Assembly: GCA_964433975.1 (NCBI GenBank)
Contig: CAYSSS010000004.1
Coordinates: forward strand, 1 to 50,671
Direction of reading: 5' to 3'
DNA: 50,671 nt
Source: 2-01-FULL-45-10 sp964433975
Lineage (GTDB): Bacteria > Omnitrophota > Gorgyraeia > 2-01-FULL-45-10
Shown here: piece by piece, positions 32,441 to 41,432 of the stretch
Layout: the number at the start of each line of letters is the position of its first letter
Numbering within the stretch: the first letter of the stretch is position 1
Notes under the pieces: generated by a model
Told to the model about the DNA's origin: nothing
Seen by the model: only the letters and a program-made list of their open reading frames with translations
Databases searched by the model: none
Program-made: the position numbers and the translations under genes

Positions 32441-34543
32441 ATGAATATATTGCAGATATTACCGTCACTGGATGTGGGAGGGGTCGAGACTGGGACGATC
32501 GACCTGGCGAGATACCTTGTGCAAAAAGGGCATAAGGCGGTCGTTATCTCGTCCGGCGGCAGGCTCGTAAGAGAGCTCGACAAGATCGGCGCGCGCCACT
32601 ACACATTGCCTGTAGGTAAGAAATCCGTTGTCAGCGTTATAAAGATGATCGGGCGGGTCTGCGATATTATACGCAACGAGGATGTCGACATCGTGCATGT
32701 CCGTTCGCGTGTCCCGGCCCTTATAGCTTACGTGGCATGCAAGATCACGAACCGGGTATTCTTAACGACCGCTCACGGATACTATAAGAAACATCTACTG
32801 AGTAAAATAATGGCCTGGGGAAGGTTCGTAATAGTGCCGTCGAACATGATAGCCAGGCATATGGTAGCAGAATTCGGCGTACCGCATGACAGGATCCGTT
32901 TCATACCGCGCGGCGTTGATCTCTCAAGATTTAAGTTCAGGGCCCCAGGAACGCATCAATCAAAAGGATTTACCGTAGGGATGGTATCGAGGATAACGCC
33001 GCTAAAAGGGCATTCTTTCTTTATAAAAGCCGTATCTCTCCTGCGCAAAAATATTCCCGGCTTGAAAGTCATGATAGTCGGCACCGCTGCCAAGGATAAA
33101 TATATGGCCGACCTTGAAATGCTTACCAGGAGGTTCGGCCTGACTAGAATCGTGGAGTTTTTGAGCGCCCGGGATGACGTCTCTTTGATAATGCATCAGC
33201 TCGATTGCCTGGTATCGGCTACAATAACCCCAGAAGCTTTCGGCAGAGTTATCGTAGAAGCGCAGGCATCGGGAGTCGCAGTGGTATCGACAAGGGTTGG
33301 AGGGGTTGTTGACATAATAGAGGACGAAAAGAACGGTCTCTTCTGTAACGCCCAGGACCCGCAAGATATGGCCGACAAAATACTCAAGCTCTACCGGGAT
33401 AAGGATCTCCGTAACAAGCTGGTTATAGACGCCAGGAAAAGGGTCGAGGAGAATTTCGGTCTCGATACGATGATGACTAAGACCCTTTCCGTATACACAG
33501 AGGCTTTGAAGGCGGTAAATATACTCGTAATAAAGGTGAGCGCTATAGGAGACGTGATATTGAGCGTCCCTTCGTTAAAGGCGATAAGAGATAAATTCAA
33601 AGACGCGGATATCAGGGTGCTGGTAGGTCTGCAGGCCCGGGATGTGCTGGACGGCTGCCCTTATATAAACGGCAAGATAGTATGCGATTTTACGGGCAGG
33701 GATAAAGGGCTATCAGGCCTTTGGAAGCTCGGAGAGGACCTCAGGAAGCGCTGTTTCGATATAGCGATAGACCTCCAGAACAATAAGAAGAGCCATATAC
33801 TCTCTTTCTTGAGCATGGCTCCGCTAAGATACGGATACAACAACGGCAAGTACTCGTTTCTTCTGAATAACGGCATCAGGGATGACGCGCCGTACCTGGA
33901 CCCGTTGGAGCATCAATTCAGGGTGCTGAAGTCCGCGGGCATAAAGCCGGTTGACAAGCGACTGGAGCTTTGGCCTTCGCCCTCGGACTCCGAGAGGATA
34001 GATGCCCTTTTCCAGGAGAACTGGATCAAGCCCTCTCAGGCCCTGGCAGGCATAAATGTGAGGGCGTCGTCGCGTTGGAATTCGAAGAACTGGCCGCCAA
34101 AACGCATAGCCGAGCTGTGTGACAGGCTTGCGAAGGAGTTCAATATGCGCGTGGTACTTACCGGAACGAAAGAAGACGCGCTCTTTACAGAAAAGATAAA
34201 AGGCCTGACATCATCAAAGCCGGTTGTGGCGGCTGGAAGGACGGCCGTAATGGAGCTGGCAAGCCTCATAAAGAGGTGTAAGGTATATATAACACCCGAT
34301 TCGGCTCCCATGCATATAGCATCGGCGCTTGGTACGCCTTACATTGCGCTATTCGGTCCGACCGACCCTGCGAGACACGTAGTGCCTTCGGAAGACCACG
34401 TCGTTATAAAAAAGGACCTGAAATGCAGCCCGTGCTACAATCCCAACTGCTCGAAAGGATTCAAGTGTATGAGCGGTATAGAAGTTGAAGAGGTATTCGC
34501 CGCCGTAAAGAAAATTTTGTCAAAGAGCGAAGGGCCGTCATGA
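32441..34543 (+). CDS. Fusion glycosyltransferase: GT4 + GT9 (heptosyltransferase-like)
   Basis: A 700-residue cytoplasmic protein. Residues 1 to about 358 form a GT4 enzyme: ILPSLDVGGVETGTIDLARYL at the start, FIPRGVDLSRF near 154, GMVSRITPLKGHSFF near 176 and the donor-binding TPEAFGRVIVEAQASGVAV near 262. Residues from about 360 form a GT9 domain: ILVIKVSAIGDVILSVP near 361, GINVRASSRWNSKNWP near 532, ITPDSAPMHIASALGTPYIALFGPTDP near 617 (in parts) and the Cys cluster CSPCYNPNCSKGFKC near 662. GT9 members add heptose to LPS core. A single chain with two transferases suggests consecutive core additions. The gene overlaps the next GT4 gene by 4 bases. Confidence 0.9.
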   Translation: MNILQILPSLDVGGVETGTIDLARYLVQKGHKAVVISSGGRLVRELDKIGARHYTLPVGKKSVVSVIKMIGRVCDIIRNEDVDIVHVRSRVPALIAYVACKITNRVFLTTAHGYYKKHLLSKIMAWGRFVIVPSNMIARHMVAEFGVPHDRIRFIPRGVDLSRFKFRAPGTHQSKGFTVGMVSRITPLKGHSFFIKAVSLLRKNIPGLKVMIVGTAAKDKYMADLEMLTRRFGLTRIVEFLSARDDVSLIMHQLDCLVSATITPEAFGRVIVEAQASGVAVVSTRVGGVVDIIEDEKNGLFCNAQDPQDMADKILKLYRDKDLRNKLVIDARKRVEENFGLDTMMTKTLSVYTEALKAVNILVIKVSAIGDVILSVPSLKAIRDKFKDADIRVLVGLQARDVLDGCPYINGKIVCDFTGRDKGLSGLWKLGEDLRKRCFDIAIDLQNNKKSHILSFLSMAPLRYGYNNGKYSFLLNNGIRDDAPYLDPLEHQFRVLKSAGIKPVDKRLELWPSPSDSERIDALFQENWIKPSQALAGINVRASSRWNSKNWPPKRIAELCDRLAKEFNMRVVLTGTKEDALFTEKIKGLTSSKPVVAAGRTAVMELASLIKRCKVYITPDSAPMHIASALGTPYIALFGPTDPARHVVPSEDHVVIKKDLKCSPCYNPNCSKGFKCMSGIEVEEVFAAVKKILSKSEGPS

Positions 34544-35649
34544 GAGTACTTCACGTAAATACTCATATGGATATAGGAGGAATAGGGCAGTACATAGTGT
34601 CACTTACAAAGGCGCTGAAGCAAAAGAGGGTAGAATGTTTTGTCGCTTCAAGCGGAGGTGAGCTTGAGGCCGAACTTGTCAGGCTAGATATAAGGCACAC
34701 CCGCCTGGATATGAAGACGAAATTCGAATTCGGACCGAAGGTATTCCATTCGGCGTCACGGCTGGCTCGGATCATAGAAAATAACAATATAGACCTGATC
34801 CACGCGCACACAAGGGTTTCACAGGTCGCGTCATATCTTGCGTCGCGGCGCACCGACATCCCGTACATAGCCACTTGCCACGGATATTTTAACGCGAAGC
34901 TTTCCAGGAGATTGTTCGATACCTGGGGAGTGAAGATCGTAGCTATAAGCGAGGCTGTCAGGGCCCATTTGGAAAAAGACTTTAATGTGGATCCTAAGAG
35001 AATAGAAGTGATATATAACGGTATCGATCTAAACAGGTTTTCGAATATCTATTCCAAGGATCAAATAGCGAGAGCGAAAAGGTCTCTGGGTATTCAGCGT
35101 GGAGACGTAGTTGGGACCATGGGACGTCTCTCTTCGGTAAAGGGGCAGAAATTTCTTATAGAGGCCATGAAAGAGGTCGTCTCCAGATCGAAGGAGACAA
35201 GGTGCCTGATCATAGGAAGCGGCCGTGAAGAGGCGGCCTTGATAGATCTCTCCAGGTCGCTCGGCCTGGAGGACCGTGTCATCTTTACCGGTGCTGCGTA
35301 TATGGATATACCGCTCTATCTGGCCTGCATGGATATATTTGTGCTGCCTTCTATAGAAGAGGGGTTGGGGCTTGCCCTTCTTGAGGCGATGAGCCTCGGC
35401 AGACCCTGCGTGGCATCAGCTACGGGCGGGATAAGAGATATTGTAAATGACGGAGTCAACGGCATTCTTACGCCGGTAGGAGATAGCGGCGCAATAGCGA
35501 AAGCCATTCTGAAGATATTGAGCGACAAGGATCTTGCAAAAAATATGTCGAAGAGCTCAAAGGATTTTGTAAGGGGGAGATTTTCCATCGAAACCATGGC
35601 AGATAGTATGATAGATCTCTACAAAAGGGTGATCAGTGCGAAACGTTAA
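34540..35649 (+). CDS. Glycosyltransferase family 4
   Basis: A retaining GT-B enzyme of 369 residues, paralogous to the N-terminal half of the preceding fusion. It shows VNTHMDIGGIGQYIVSLTKAL at the start, HTRVSQVASYLAS near 90, VIYNGIDLNRF near 160, GTMGRLSSVKGQKFLIEAM near 188 and PSIEEGLGLALLEAMSLGRPCVA near 267, where two Glu mark the donor site. Context places it in LPS core or O-chain assembly; its sugar cannot be read. Start overlaps the previous stop (ATGA); the deacetylase gene begins 14 bases before its stop. Confidence 0.88.
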   Translation: MRVLHVNTHMDIGGIGQYIVSLTKALKQKRVECFVASSGGELEAELVRLDIRHTRLDMKTKFEFGPKVFHSASRLARIIENNNIDLIHAHTRVSQVASYLASRRTDIPYIATCHGYFNAKLSRRLFDTWGVKIVAISEAVRAHLEKDFNVDPKRIEVIYNGIDLNRFSNIYSKDQIARAKRSLGIQRGDVVGTMGRLSSVKGQKFLIEAMKEVVSRSKETRCLIIGSGREEAALIDLSRSLGLEDRVIFTGAAYMDIPLYLACMDIFVLPSIEEGLGLALLEAMSLGRPCVASATGGIRDIVNDGVNGILTPVGDSGAIAKAILKILSDKDLAKNMSKSSKDFVRGRFSIETMADSMIDLYKRVISAKR

Positions 35650-36424
35650 GAAGGGGCTTCTTTTATCCGGCGCAGCCATTCTCTTAGTACTTATATCGCT
35701 CGTTTACTACGTAGGTCTGAGCTCGAGTTCGGTCGTGCCGGTATTGATGTACCATTCCTTCCAAGCTGAAGAAGATAAGTTGATACCCTATGTGTCGCCC
35801 GATATATTCGCCCATCAGATGAAATTTCTGGCAAAGCATCATTACAACGTCGTGGGGCCCGATAAGGTTATCGCCTACATGACAGGAATTGAGAAGATGC
35901 CGGCAAAGACCGTAATCATCACCGCGGATGACGGGTACTATAATTTTTATTCGAACGCTTATCCGGTATTGAAAAAGTATAACCTGCCGGCGACATTTTT
36001 TATAGTTACAAACAGGATAGGAGAGAAAGGCTATTTGGGCTGGAAAGAACTAAGCGAGATGTCGGATTCCGGCCTTATAACTATAGGCAGCCATACAAAA
36101 TCACATCCCTGGATACCTTCTGTATCCATAAATGACCGGAAGCTTTGGGACGAGCTGGCAGGTTCCAAAGAGGTCCTGGAAAAAGGATTGGGTAAGAGGG
36201 TAGATTTTATATGCTATCCGAACGGCGGTTTTAACGATCTGGCCAAAGAGACTGCAAAGAGAGCCGGTTATAAAGGGGCCTTTACGACCAACCCGGTTCG
36301 GAAGAGCGGCATAAACGATATCTACGCCATAAGGCGTATAAAGATGTCTTCATCATCCGTAAGTCCGATCATCCTTTGGGGCAAGATATCCAGGTGGTAT
36401 GCATGGTTCAAGGAGCGCAGATGA
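35636..36424 (+). CDS. Membrane-anchored polysaccharide deacetylase (CE4)
   Basis: Removes acetyl groups from N-acetyl sugars in polysaccharides. The 262 residues begin at GTG 35636 with an anchor at about residues 8-28, so the catalytic domain probably faces the periplasm. Motifs: VLMYHSF near 37, ITADDGY near 95 (motif 1, the first Asp being the likely base) and GSHTKSHPW near 152 (metal-binding His residues), then ICYPNGGF near 195. It lies between GT4 and GT9 genes, so a surface glycan or LPS sugar is the likely substrate. Peptidoglycan remains possible. Confidence 0.85.
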   Translation: MRNVKKGLLLSGAAILLVLISLVYYVGLSSSSVVPVLMYHSFQAEEDKLIPYVSPDIFAHQMKFLAKHHYNVVGPDKVIAYMTGIEKMPAKTVIITADDGYYNFYSNAYPVLKKYNLPATFFIVTNRIGEKGYLGWKELSEMSDSGLITIGSHTKSHPWIPSVSINDRKLWDELAGSKEVLEKGLGKRVDFICYPNGGFNDLAKETAKRAGYKGAFTTNPVRKSGINDIYAIRRIKMSSSSVSPIILWGKISRWYAWFKERR

Positions 36425-37464
36425 TAAGTAGTTCAGACCGCGGGAAGAGGATACTCATAGTAAATGTGAACTGGATAGGGGACGTGATATTCTCCACGCC
36501 ATTTATCAAAGCTGTTCGCGACGCTTATCCGGACGGTTATATAGCCTGTCTTCTGCATCCAAGGTGTGTGGAGATCCTTAAGGGAAGCCCGCGAATAGAC
36601 GAGATCATCGTTTATGACGAAGAAGGGGAGCATAAAGGCATTATCGGAAAGCTGATGCTCATATCGTATTTACGCAAGATTCACTTTGACATAGCATTTG
36701 TGCTACACAGGTCTTTTACCAAGGCGCTACTGACCTTCCTGGCAGGGGTAAAGGAGAGGATAGGTTATCCTACCAAGAATAGAGGTCCTCTGCTCACCAG
36801 AACCATAGACCTGCCCGAAGATGAAGTCCACAAGGTGGAATATTTTTTAGGCCTTGCCAGGGGTTACGGCATAAGAGTGCGCGAAAATTCTTATGAGTTC
36901 TTTGTTGAGGATGCCGACAGAGAGAGCGTGAAGAAGTTTTTGAAAGGGCACGGCGTGGCGGACAGTGACAAGATTGTAGTTCTATGCCCTGGCGGCAATT
37001 GGGCCCCGAAGAGATGGCCCAAGACCAATTTCGCCAGACTCGCTGATATGCTCGCCGAAAAGACAAGCGCAAAGATAATTCTGTCGGGAGCGAAGAAAGA
37101 CGCTCTGTTGGTAGAAGAGATCAGGCTCATGATGAATAGCATTCCGGTAATTTCGTGCGGCATGACGACGCTCAAGGAACTTGCGGCGATGCTGGAGAGG
37201 GCGGATCTGGTAGTTGCCAATGATTCAGGCCCGATGCACCTGGCCGTGGCTATGAAATCCCGTGTTATAGCTTTGTTCGGTCCTACATCGCCCACGCTGA
37301 CCGGACCGTACGGGAAAGGTAATTACAGGGTAATATGTAAGACCAAAGAGTGCGATGTTCCTTGTTATGATGTTACGTGCACCGACAACCGCTGCATGGC
37401 GCTCATAACGGTTCGGGATGTCTTTGACGAAGCCGAAAGGGTTCTAAATGCCGGTAATAGATAA
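36421..37464 (+). CDS. GT9 ADP-heptose:LPS heptosyltransferase-like protein (copy 1)
   Basis: A 347-residue GT-B enzyme starting at ATG 36421 (ATGA overlap). It shows ILIVNVNWIGDVIFSTPFIKAVRD near residue 9 (in parts), CPGGNWAPKRWPKTNFARLA near 184, VVANDSGPMHLAVAM near 259 with the DSGPMH motif typical of WaaC/WaaF, and a C-terminal Cys cluster CDVPCYDVTCTDNRC near 312. WaaF-like, inferred. It is the first of three consecutive GT9 genes. Confidence 0.88.
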   Translation: MISSSDRGKRILIVNVNWIGDVIFSTPFIKAVRDAYPDGYIACLLHPRCVEILKGSPRIDEIIVYDEEGEHKGIIGKLMLISYLRKIHFDIAFVLHRSFTKALLTFLAGVKERIGYPTKNRGPLLTRTIDLPEDEVHKVEYFLGLARGYGIRVRENSYEFFVEDADRESVKKFLKGHGVADSDKIVVLCPGGNWAPKRWPKTNFARLADMLAEKTSAKIILSGAKKDALLVEEIRLMMNSIPVISCGMTTLKELAAMLERADLVVANDSGPMHLAVAMKSRVIALFGPTSPTLTGPYGKGNYRVICKTKECDVPCYDVTCTDNRCMALITVRDVFDEAERVLNAGNR

Positions 37465-38428
37465 AGCGCAGATCAAGCGTATACTCGTCATCACACTGAG
37501 CAATATAGGCGATATAATTTTGACGACGCCCGTCATAAGGGCCTTGTCGCAGGAATTTTCCGGTTCGAGGATAGACGTGATGGTAGGCCCAAACGGCAAG
37601 GATATATTCGATAAGGACCCAAGAATATTCAAGCTGGTGGTCTACGACAAGCATATATCGATAGCCGAAAAGCGGAGGTTGCAGCTTAAGTTGAGAAGAT
37701 TGAAATACGATCTCGTGGTCGATCTGAGGAATACGGTCTTTCCGCTTTTGCTGGCACCCAGGTACAGGACCAGCCCGATACAATCTTTCCCAAAGGATGT
37801 GGTGCATAAGAAGGAGAGGCATCTTTACAGGCTTGCTCCGTTCGGGATCGATGGTCTCGGTGAGAGATCGTATATACATATCACCAAAGAGGATGAGGAT
37901 TATGTCGATGATCTCATCAAGGCGAATGCGGTAACCGAGCCCATTGTTATAGTGAGCCCCGGAGCCAAGAGCCATTTGAAGAGATGGGCCATTGAGGGAT
38001 TTGCCGAAGTCTGCGACGGTTTAGCGGGTGAATGCGCCGCAACAATAGTCTTCGTGGGGACCGGTCCGGACAAAGAGATCTCTCTGTCCGTCGCCAGGAA
38101 GATGAAGGGCAAGTATAAGGATTTTGTCGATAAGACCAACATAAGGCAGCTCGCGAGCCTCTTGAAGCGATCAAGCCTTCTTATAACTAATGATAGCGCG
38201 CCGATGCATCTCGGATGCGCCGTCGGTACGAAGGTCCTGGCGATATTTGGCCCGACCGATCCTAAGAAGTACGGGCCTACGGGCGAGTTCGACGCCGTCA
38301 TAAGCAAGAAATTATTCTGCTCGCCGTGCGAAGTTGCAGCATGTAAGTACGGCCACGAATGCATGAAATTGGTATCTGCCGATGAAGTACTCGATAGGGC
38401 TAAGATGATGATCGAGGGTTATGAATAA
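37448..38428 (+). CDS. GT9 heptosyltransferase-like protein (copy 2)
   Basis: A 326-residue paralogue with ILVITLSNIGDIILTTPVIRAL near residue 11 (in parts), VSPGAKSHLKRWAIEGFAEV near 168, LITNDSAPMHLGCAVGTKVL near 242 and the Cys cluster CSPCEVAACKYGHEC near 291. The central sequence is quite different from copies 1 and 3, so it probably uses another acceptor. The start overlaps copy 1 by 17 bases and the end overlaps copy 3 by 8. Confidence 0.86.
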   Translation: MPVIDKAQIKRILVITLSNIGDIILTTPVIRALSQEFSGSRIDVMVGPNGKDIFDKDPRIFKLVVYDKHISIAEKRRLQLKLRRLKYDLVVDLRNTVFPLLLAPRYRTSPIQSFPKDVVHKKERHLYRLAPFGIDGLGERSYIHITKEDEDYVDDLIKANAVTEPIVIVSPGAKSHLKRWAIEGFAEVCDGLAGECAATIVFVGTGPDKEISLSVARKMKGKYKDFVDKTNIRQLASLLKRSSLLITNDSAPMHLGCAVGTKVLAIFGPTDPKKYGPTGEFDAVISKKLFCSPCEVAACKYGHECMKLVSADEVLDRAKMMIEGYE

Positions 38429-39476
38429 GAAAATAATCATCATCAGGATGGACAGGATCGGGGATGTCGTATTGTCGAGCCCCGCAATAAAGGCGGTACG
38501 AGATGCGTATCCGGATGGCCGCATAGCCGTTCTCGTCAGGCCTTACGCTCGCGGGGTCGTGGACGGCAATCCTTACATCGATGAGGTTATAACCTACGAT
38601 AAGTCAGGTAAGGAGAGGAGCTTGTTAGGAAAGATCAGGTTTATAGCCCGGATCAGGAATAGAAGATTCGATCTGGCCATTATACTCCATCCCAAGAACA
38701 GCTCTCACATAGTTACATATTTGGCGGGAATACCGGAAAGGCTCGGTTATGACAGGAAATTCGGGATCCTCCTTACGAAGAGAGTTCCGCATACAAAACA
38801 GTACGGACTGAAGCACGAGATAGATTACGCTCTCGGCCTTTTGAGATATATAGGCATCGACTCCTCGGATAAGAGGCTTCACGTACCGCTTAGCAGGTTG
38901 AGCGAGGAGAGGATGAAGGAGCTGTTCGATAAGAACGGGATCTCACAGGACGATCTGGTGATCACGGTCCACCCTGCGGCGAGCTGCCGCTCGAGAAGGT
39001 GGGCGCTGGAGCGTTTTGCGAAGACCTCTGACGCCCTTGCCGAAAAGTACGGCGCCAGGATAGTCATAATCTCCGGACCCGGTGACGATAAGATGATAGG
39101 GGATAGGGCCGCCGCGTTGATGAAGTCCAAGGCCTTAAACCTTGCAGGCAAGACTATCGTATCGGATCTTGCCAGCATATTGAGAAGGTCCCGGCTCTTG
39201 ATATCAAATGACTCCGGCCCGGTACATATATCGTGCGCTGTAGGTACACCCGTGATATCGATATTCGGCCGCAAAGACAGGGGCATCTCGCCCGAACGAT
39301 GGAGGCCTTTAGGCGATAGAGATATTGTGCTACATAAAGACGTGGGATGCGATATCTGCCTTGCGCATAACTGCAGGCTCGGATTCAAGTGTCTCGATGC
39401 GATAAGCGTCGAAGAGGTCCTCTTGGCAGCGGATAAGATATTGAAAAATCAAAGTTACTGTGGTAAGATATCGTAA
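38421..39476 (+). CDS. GT9 heptosyltransferase-like protein (copy 3)
   Basis: A 351-residue paralogue. Visible are IIIIRMDRIGDVVLSSPAIK near residue 5, HPAASCRSRRWALERFAKTS near 183, LISNDSGPVHISCAVGTPVI near 261 (His of the GT9 motif kept, Met replaced by Val) and the Cys cluster CDICLAHNCRLGFKC near 314. It most resembles copy 1 in its N-terminal half. The 19-base gap to the next gene is one of the wider spaces in this operon. Confidence 0.86.
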   Translation: MNKKIIIIRMDRIGDVVLSSPAIKAVRDAYPDGRIAVLVRPYARGVVDGNPYIDEVITYDKSGKERSLLGKIRFIARIRNRRFDLAIILHPKNSSHIVTYLAGIPERLGYDRKFGILLTKRVPHTKQYGLKHEIDYALGLLRYIGIDSSDKRLHVPLSRLSEERMKELFDKNGISQDDLVITVHPAASCRSRRWALERFAKTSDALAEKYGARIVIISGPGDDKMIGDRAAALMKSKALNLAGKTIVSDLASILRRSRLLISNDSGPVHISCAVGTPVISIFGRKDRGISPERWRPLGDRDIVLHKDVGCDICLAHNCRLGFKCLDAISVEEVLLAADKILKNQSYCGKIS

Positions 39477-39495
39477 CCTTAAGGACTATTAGAGT

Positions 39496-40431
39496 ATGAC
39501 AAAGCGTATAGACCTCTCAAAAATCAAGACTATACATCTCGATTCGAGAAAGTGCAAAGTCACCGTTAAGGACTTTGCGTCCCTGCCAAAGAAAGGCTCG
39601 TCGTTTAAGAGTTACTACGACTCTCTTCCTAATATACTCGCGGCCCGGAATTTCAAAGAGACCGTGGACGCTATAGTTTCCGCCGGCGCGAAGAAGAGAA
39701 TGGTGATATTCATGATGGGCGCGCACGTGATAAAGTGCGGGCTGTCGCCGATCGTTATAGACCTGATGAAGAGGGGCATTGTAAAGCATGTTGCCTTGAA
39801 CGGCGCCGGCATAATTCACGACACTGAAGTGTCGATGATAGGCAGGACGAGCGAGGATGTAGGCGAAGGGATAGTCGATGGCTCGTTCGGAATGGCCCAG
39901 GAGACGGCGTCATTCATAAACGGGGCCGTGAACTACGGGTTCAGGAACGGCATAGGTATCGGCGAAGCGGTCGGCTCGCGTATAATGAAGTCTAATTTTT
40001 CGTGCAAAGAGAAGAGCGTTCTCGCTATGGGATACAAGCTGGGAGTGCCCGTTACGGTGCATGTCGCTATAGGTACAGACATAATTCATCAGCACCCGAG
40101 CGCGAACGGCATGGCGATAGGCGAAGGCTCTCTATTGGATTTCAAGACTTTTATTTACAGCGTCTCTAAGCTGGAGAACGGCGTGGCGGTCAACATAGGA
40201 TCCGCCGTTATACTGCCGGAAGTCTTCCTGAAAGCCGTTACGGTGGCGCGCAATCTCGGGTATAAAATTCGTAAATTCACAACAGCGAACTTTGACATGA
40301 TAAGCCATTACAGGCCCCACCAGAACGTAATCTTAAGACCCACCTCTACCGGGGGCAGGGGCTATAACATCACGGGCCATCACGAGCTTATGATACCGCT
40401 TCTTTATCGTTCGATTATAGAAAAGGTTTGA
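39496..40431 (+). CDS. Deoxyhypusine synthase-like (DHS-family) protein
   Basis: A 311-residue protein of the DHS-like NAD-binding fold. Recognisable stretches are MGAHVIKCGLSPIVIDLMKR near residue 74, HVALNGAGIIHDTEVSMIG near 98, TSEDVGEG near 118 and GVPVTVHVAIGTDIIHQHPS near 183. In archaea and eukaryotes DHS modifies eIF5A with spermidine; bacteria lack eIF5A, and bacterial relatives make homospermidine or have unknown roles. It lies between GT9 genes and the heptose kinase, so a role tied to the LPS operon is possible but unproven. It overlaps the kinase reading only if a TTG start is used there. Confidence 0.68.
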   Translation: MTKRIDLSKIKTIHLDSRKCKVTVKDFASLPKKGSSFKSYYDSLPNILAARNFKETVDAIVSAGAKKRMVIFMMGAHVIKCGLSPIVIDLMKRGIVKHVALNGAGIIHDTEVSMIGRTSEDVGEGIVDGSFGMAQETASFINGAVNYGFRNGIGIGEAVGSRIMKSNFSCKEKSVLAMGYKLGVPVTVHVAIGTDIIHQHPSANGMAIGEGSLLDFKTFIYSVSKLENGVAVNIGSAVILPEVFLKAVTVARNLGYKIRKFTTANFDMISHYRPHQNVILRPTSTGGRGYNITGHHELMIPLLYRSIIEKV

Positions 40432-40433
40432 GC

Positions 40434-41432
40434 ATGAGAAAGAGCGATTTTAATAAACTGAAGAGCATCATAGGGAATTTCGAGAACGCTAAAGTACTGG
40501 TTGTAGGCGATCTTATACTCGACGAATTCATATGGGGCGATGTCTCGCGCATCTCTCCCGAGGCTCCTGTGCCTGTAGTATGGGTCAAGAGAGAGAGTTT
40601 TATGCCGGGCGGCGCCTCGAATGTCGCCAATAATTTAAGCTCTATGGGCGCACGTACATATCTGGCAGGAGTTATAGGGGATGATGAGCGCGGGGCCATA
40701 TTGAAGGGCGAGCTTGAGCAGAAGAATATCGATGTAAGCGGTATCGTGGTGGATGAGTCGCGTCCAACCACGCTGAAGACCCGTGTTGTGGCGCATCACC
40801 AGCAGGTGGTGAGGATCGACAAAGAGAAGGTGGGCGGTTTAAGTGACTATACGATGAAGCGCATAATAAATAATACGAAGAATATAATCGAGAAGATGGA
40901 CGCCGTGATCATAGAAGATTACGGCAAGGGGGTCATTACGCCGAAGCTTTTGAAGGAGATCGTCCCGTTCGCCAAGGCGCGTAGAAAGATAATCTCGGTC
41001 GATCCCAAGGAAGAGCACTTGAGGTACTACAATGGCATAACACTGATAACTCCCAATAACCACGAAGCGTCGAAGGCCGTAGGTTTTGAGATCAAAGACG
41101 CCGTTACGCTCAAGAAAGCCGGAGCGGCTTTGCTGAAGAAGTTTAAATGCAAGATAGCTTTGATAACTCTGGGTGAGAACGGGATGGCGGTCTTCGAAAA
41201 GGACAAACCCATGAAGCATATAGAGACGGTAGCCCAGGACGTATTCGACGTATCGGGCGCGGGCGATACCGTTATAGCCAGCTATACCCTCTCTCTCGCT
41301 TCAGGCGCGAACCCCCTGCAGGCGGCGCATATTTCAAATTGCGCAGGAGGTATAGTCGTAGGCAAAGTGGGCATAGCTGTAGTGACTCCGGAAGAACTTA
41401 TAGATAGGATAAACAGGGAGAGGGTTAAATGA
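40434..41432 (+). CDS. hldA: D-glycero-D-manno-heptose-7-phosphate kinase (RfaE1/HldA-type)
   Basis: PfkB/ribokinase-family kinase that makes heptose-1,7-bisphosphate for ADP-heptose. The 332 residues carry VLVVGDLILDEFIWGDVSRISPEAPVPV near residue 17 (in parts), FMPGGASNVANNL near 55, EDYGKGVI near 161, ITPNNHEA near 205 and the anion-hole motif DVSGAGDTVIASY near 275. The nucleotidyltransferase half found in E. coli HldE is absent, so another gene must supply it; gmhA and gmhB are not in the window. I choose ATG 40434, eight bases after AAAAGG. It ends in an ATGA overlap with kdsB. Confidence 0.9.
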   Translation: MRKSDFNKLKSIIGNFENAKVLVVGDLILDEFIWGDVSRISPEAPVPVVWVKRESFMPGGASNVANNLSSMGARTYLAGVIGDDERGAILKGELEQKNIDVSGIVVDESRPTTLKTRVVAHHQQVVRIDKEKVGGLSDYTMKRIINNTKNIIEKMDAVIIEDYGKGVITPKLLKEIVPFAKARRKIISVDPKEEHLRYYNGITLITPNNHEASKAVGFEIKDAVTLKKAGAALLKKFKCKIALITLGENGMAVFEKDKPMKHIETVAQDVFDVSGAGDTVIASYTLSLASGANPLQAAHISNCAGGIVVGKVGIAVVTPEELIDRINRERVK

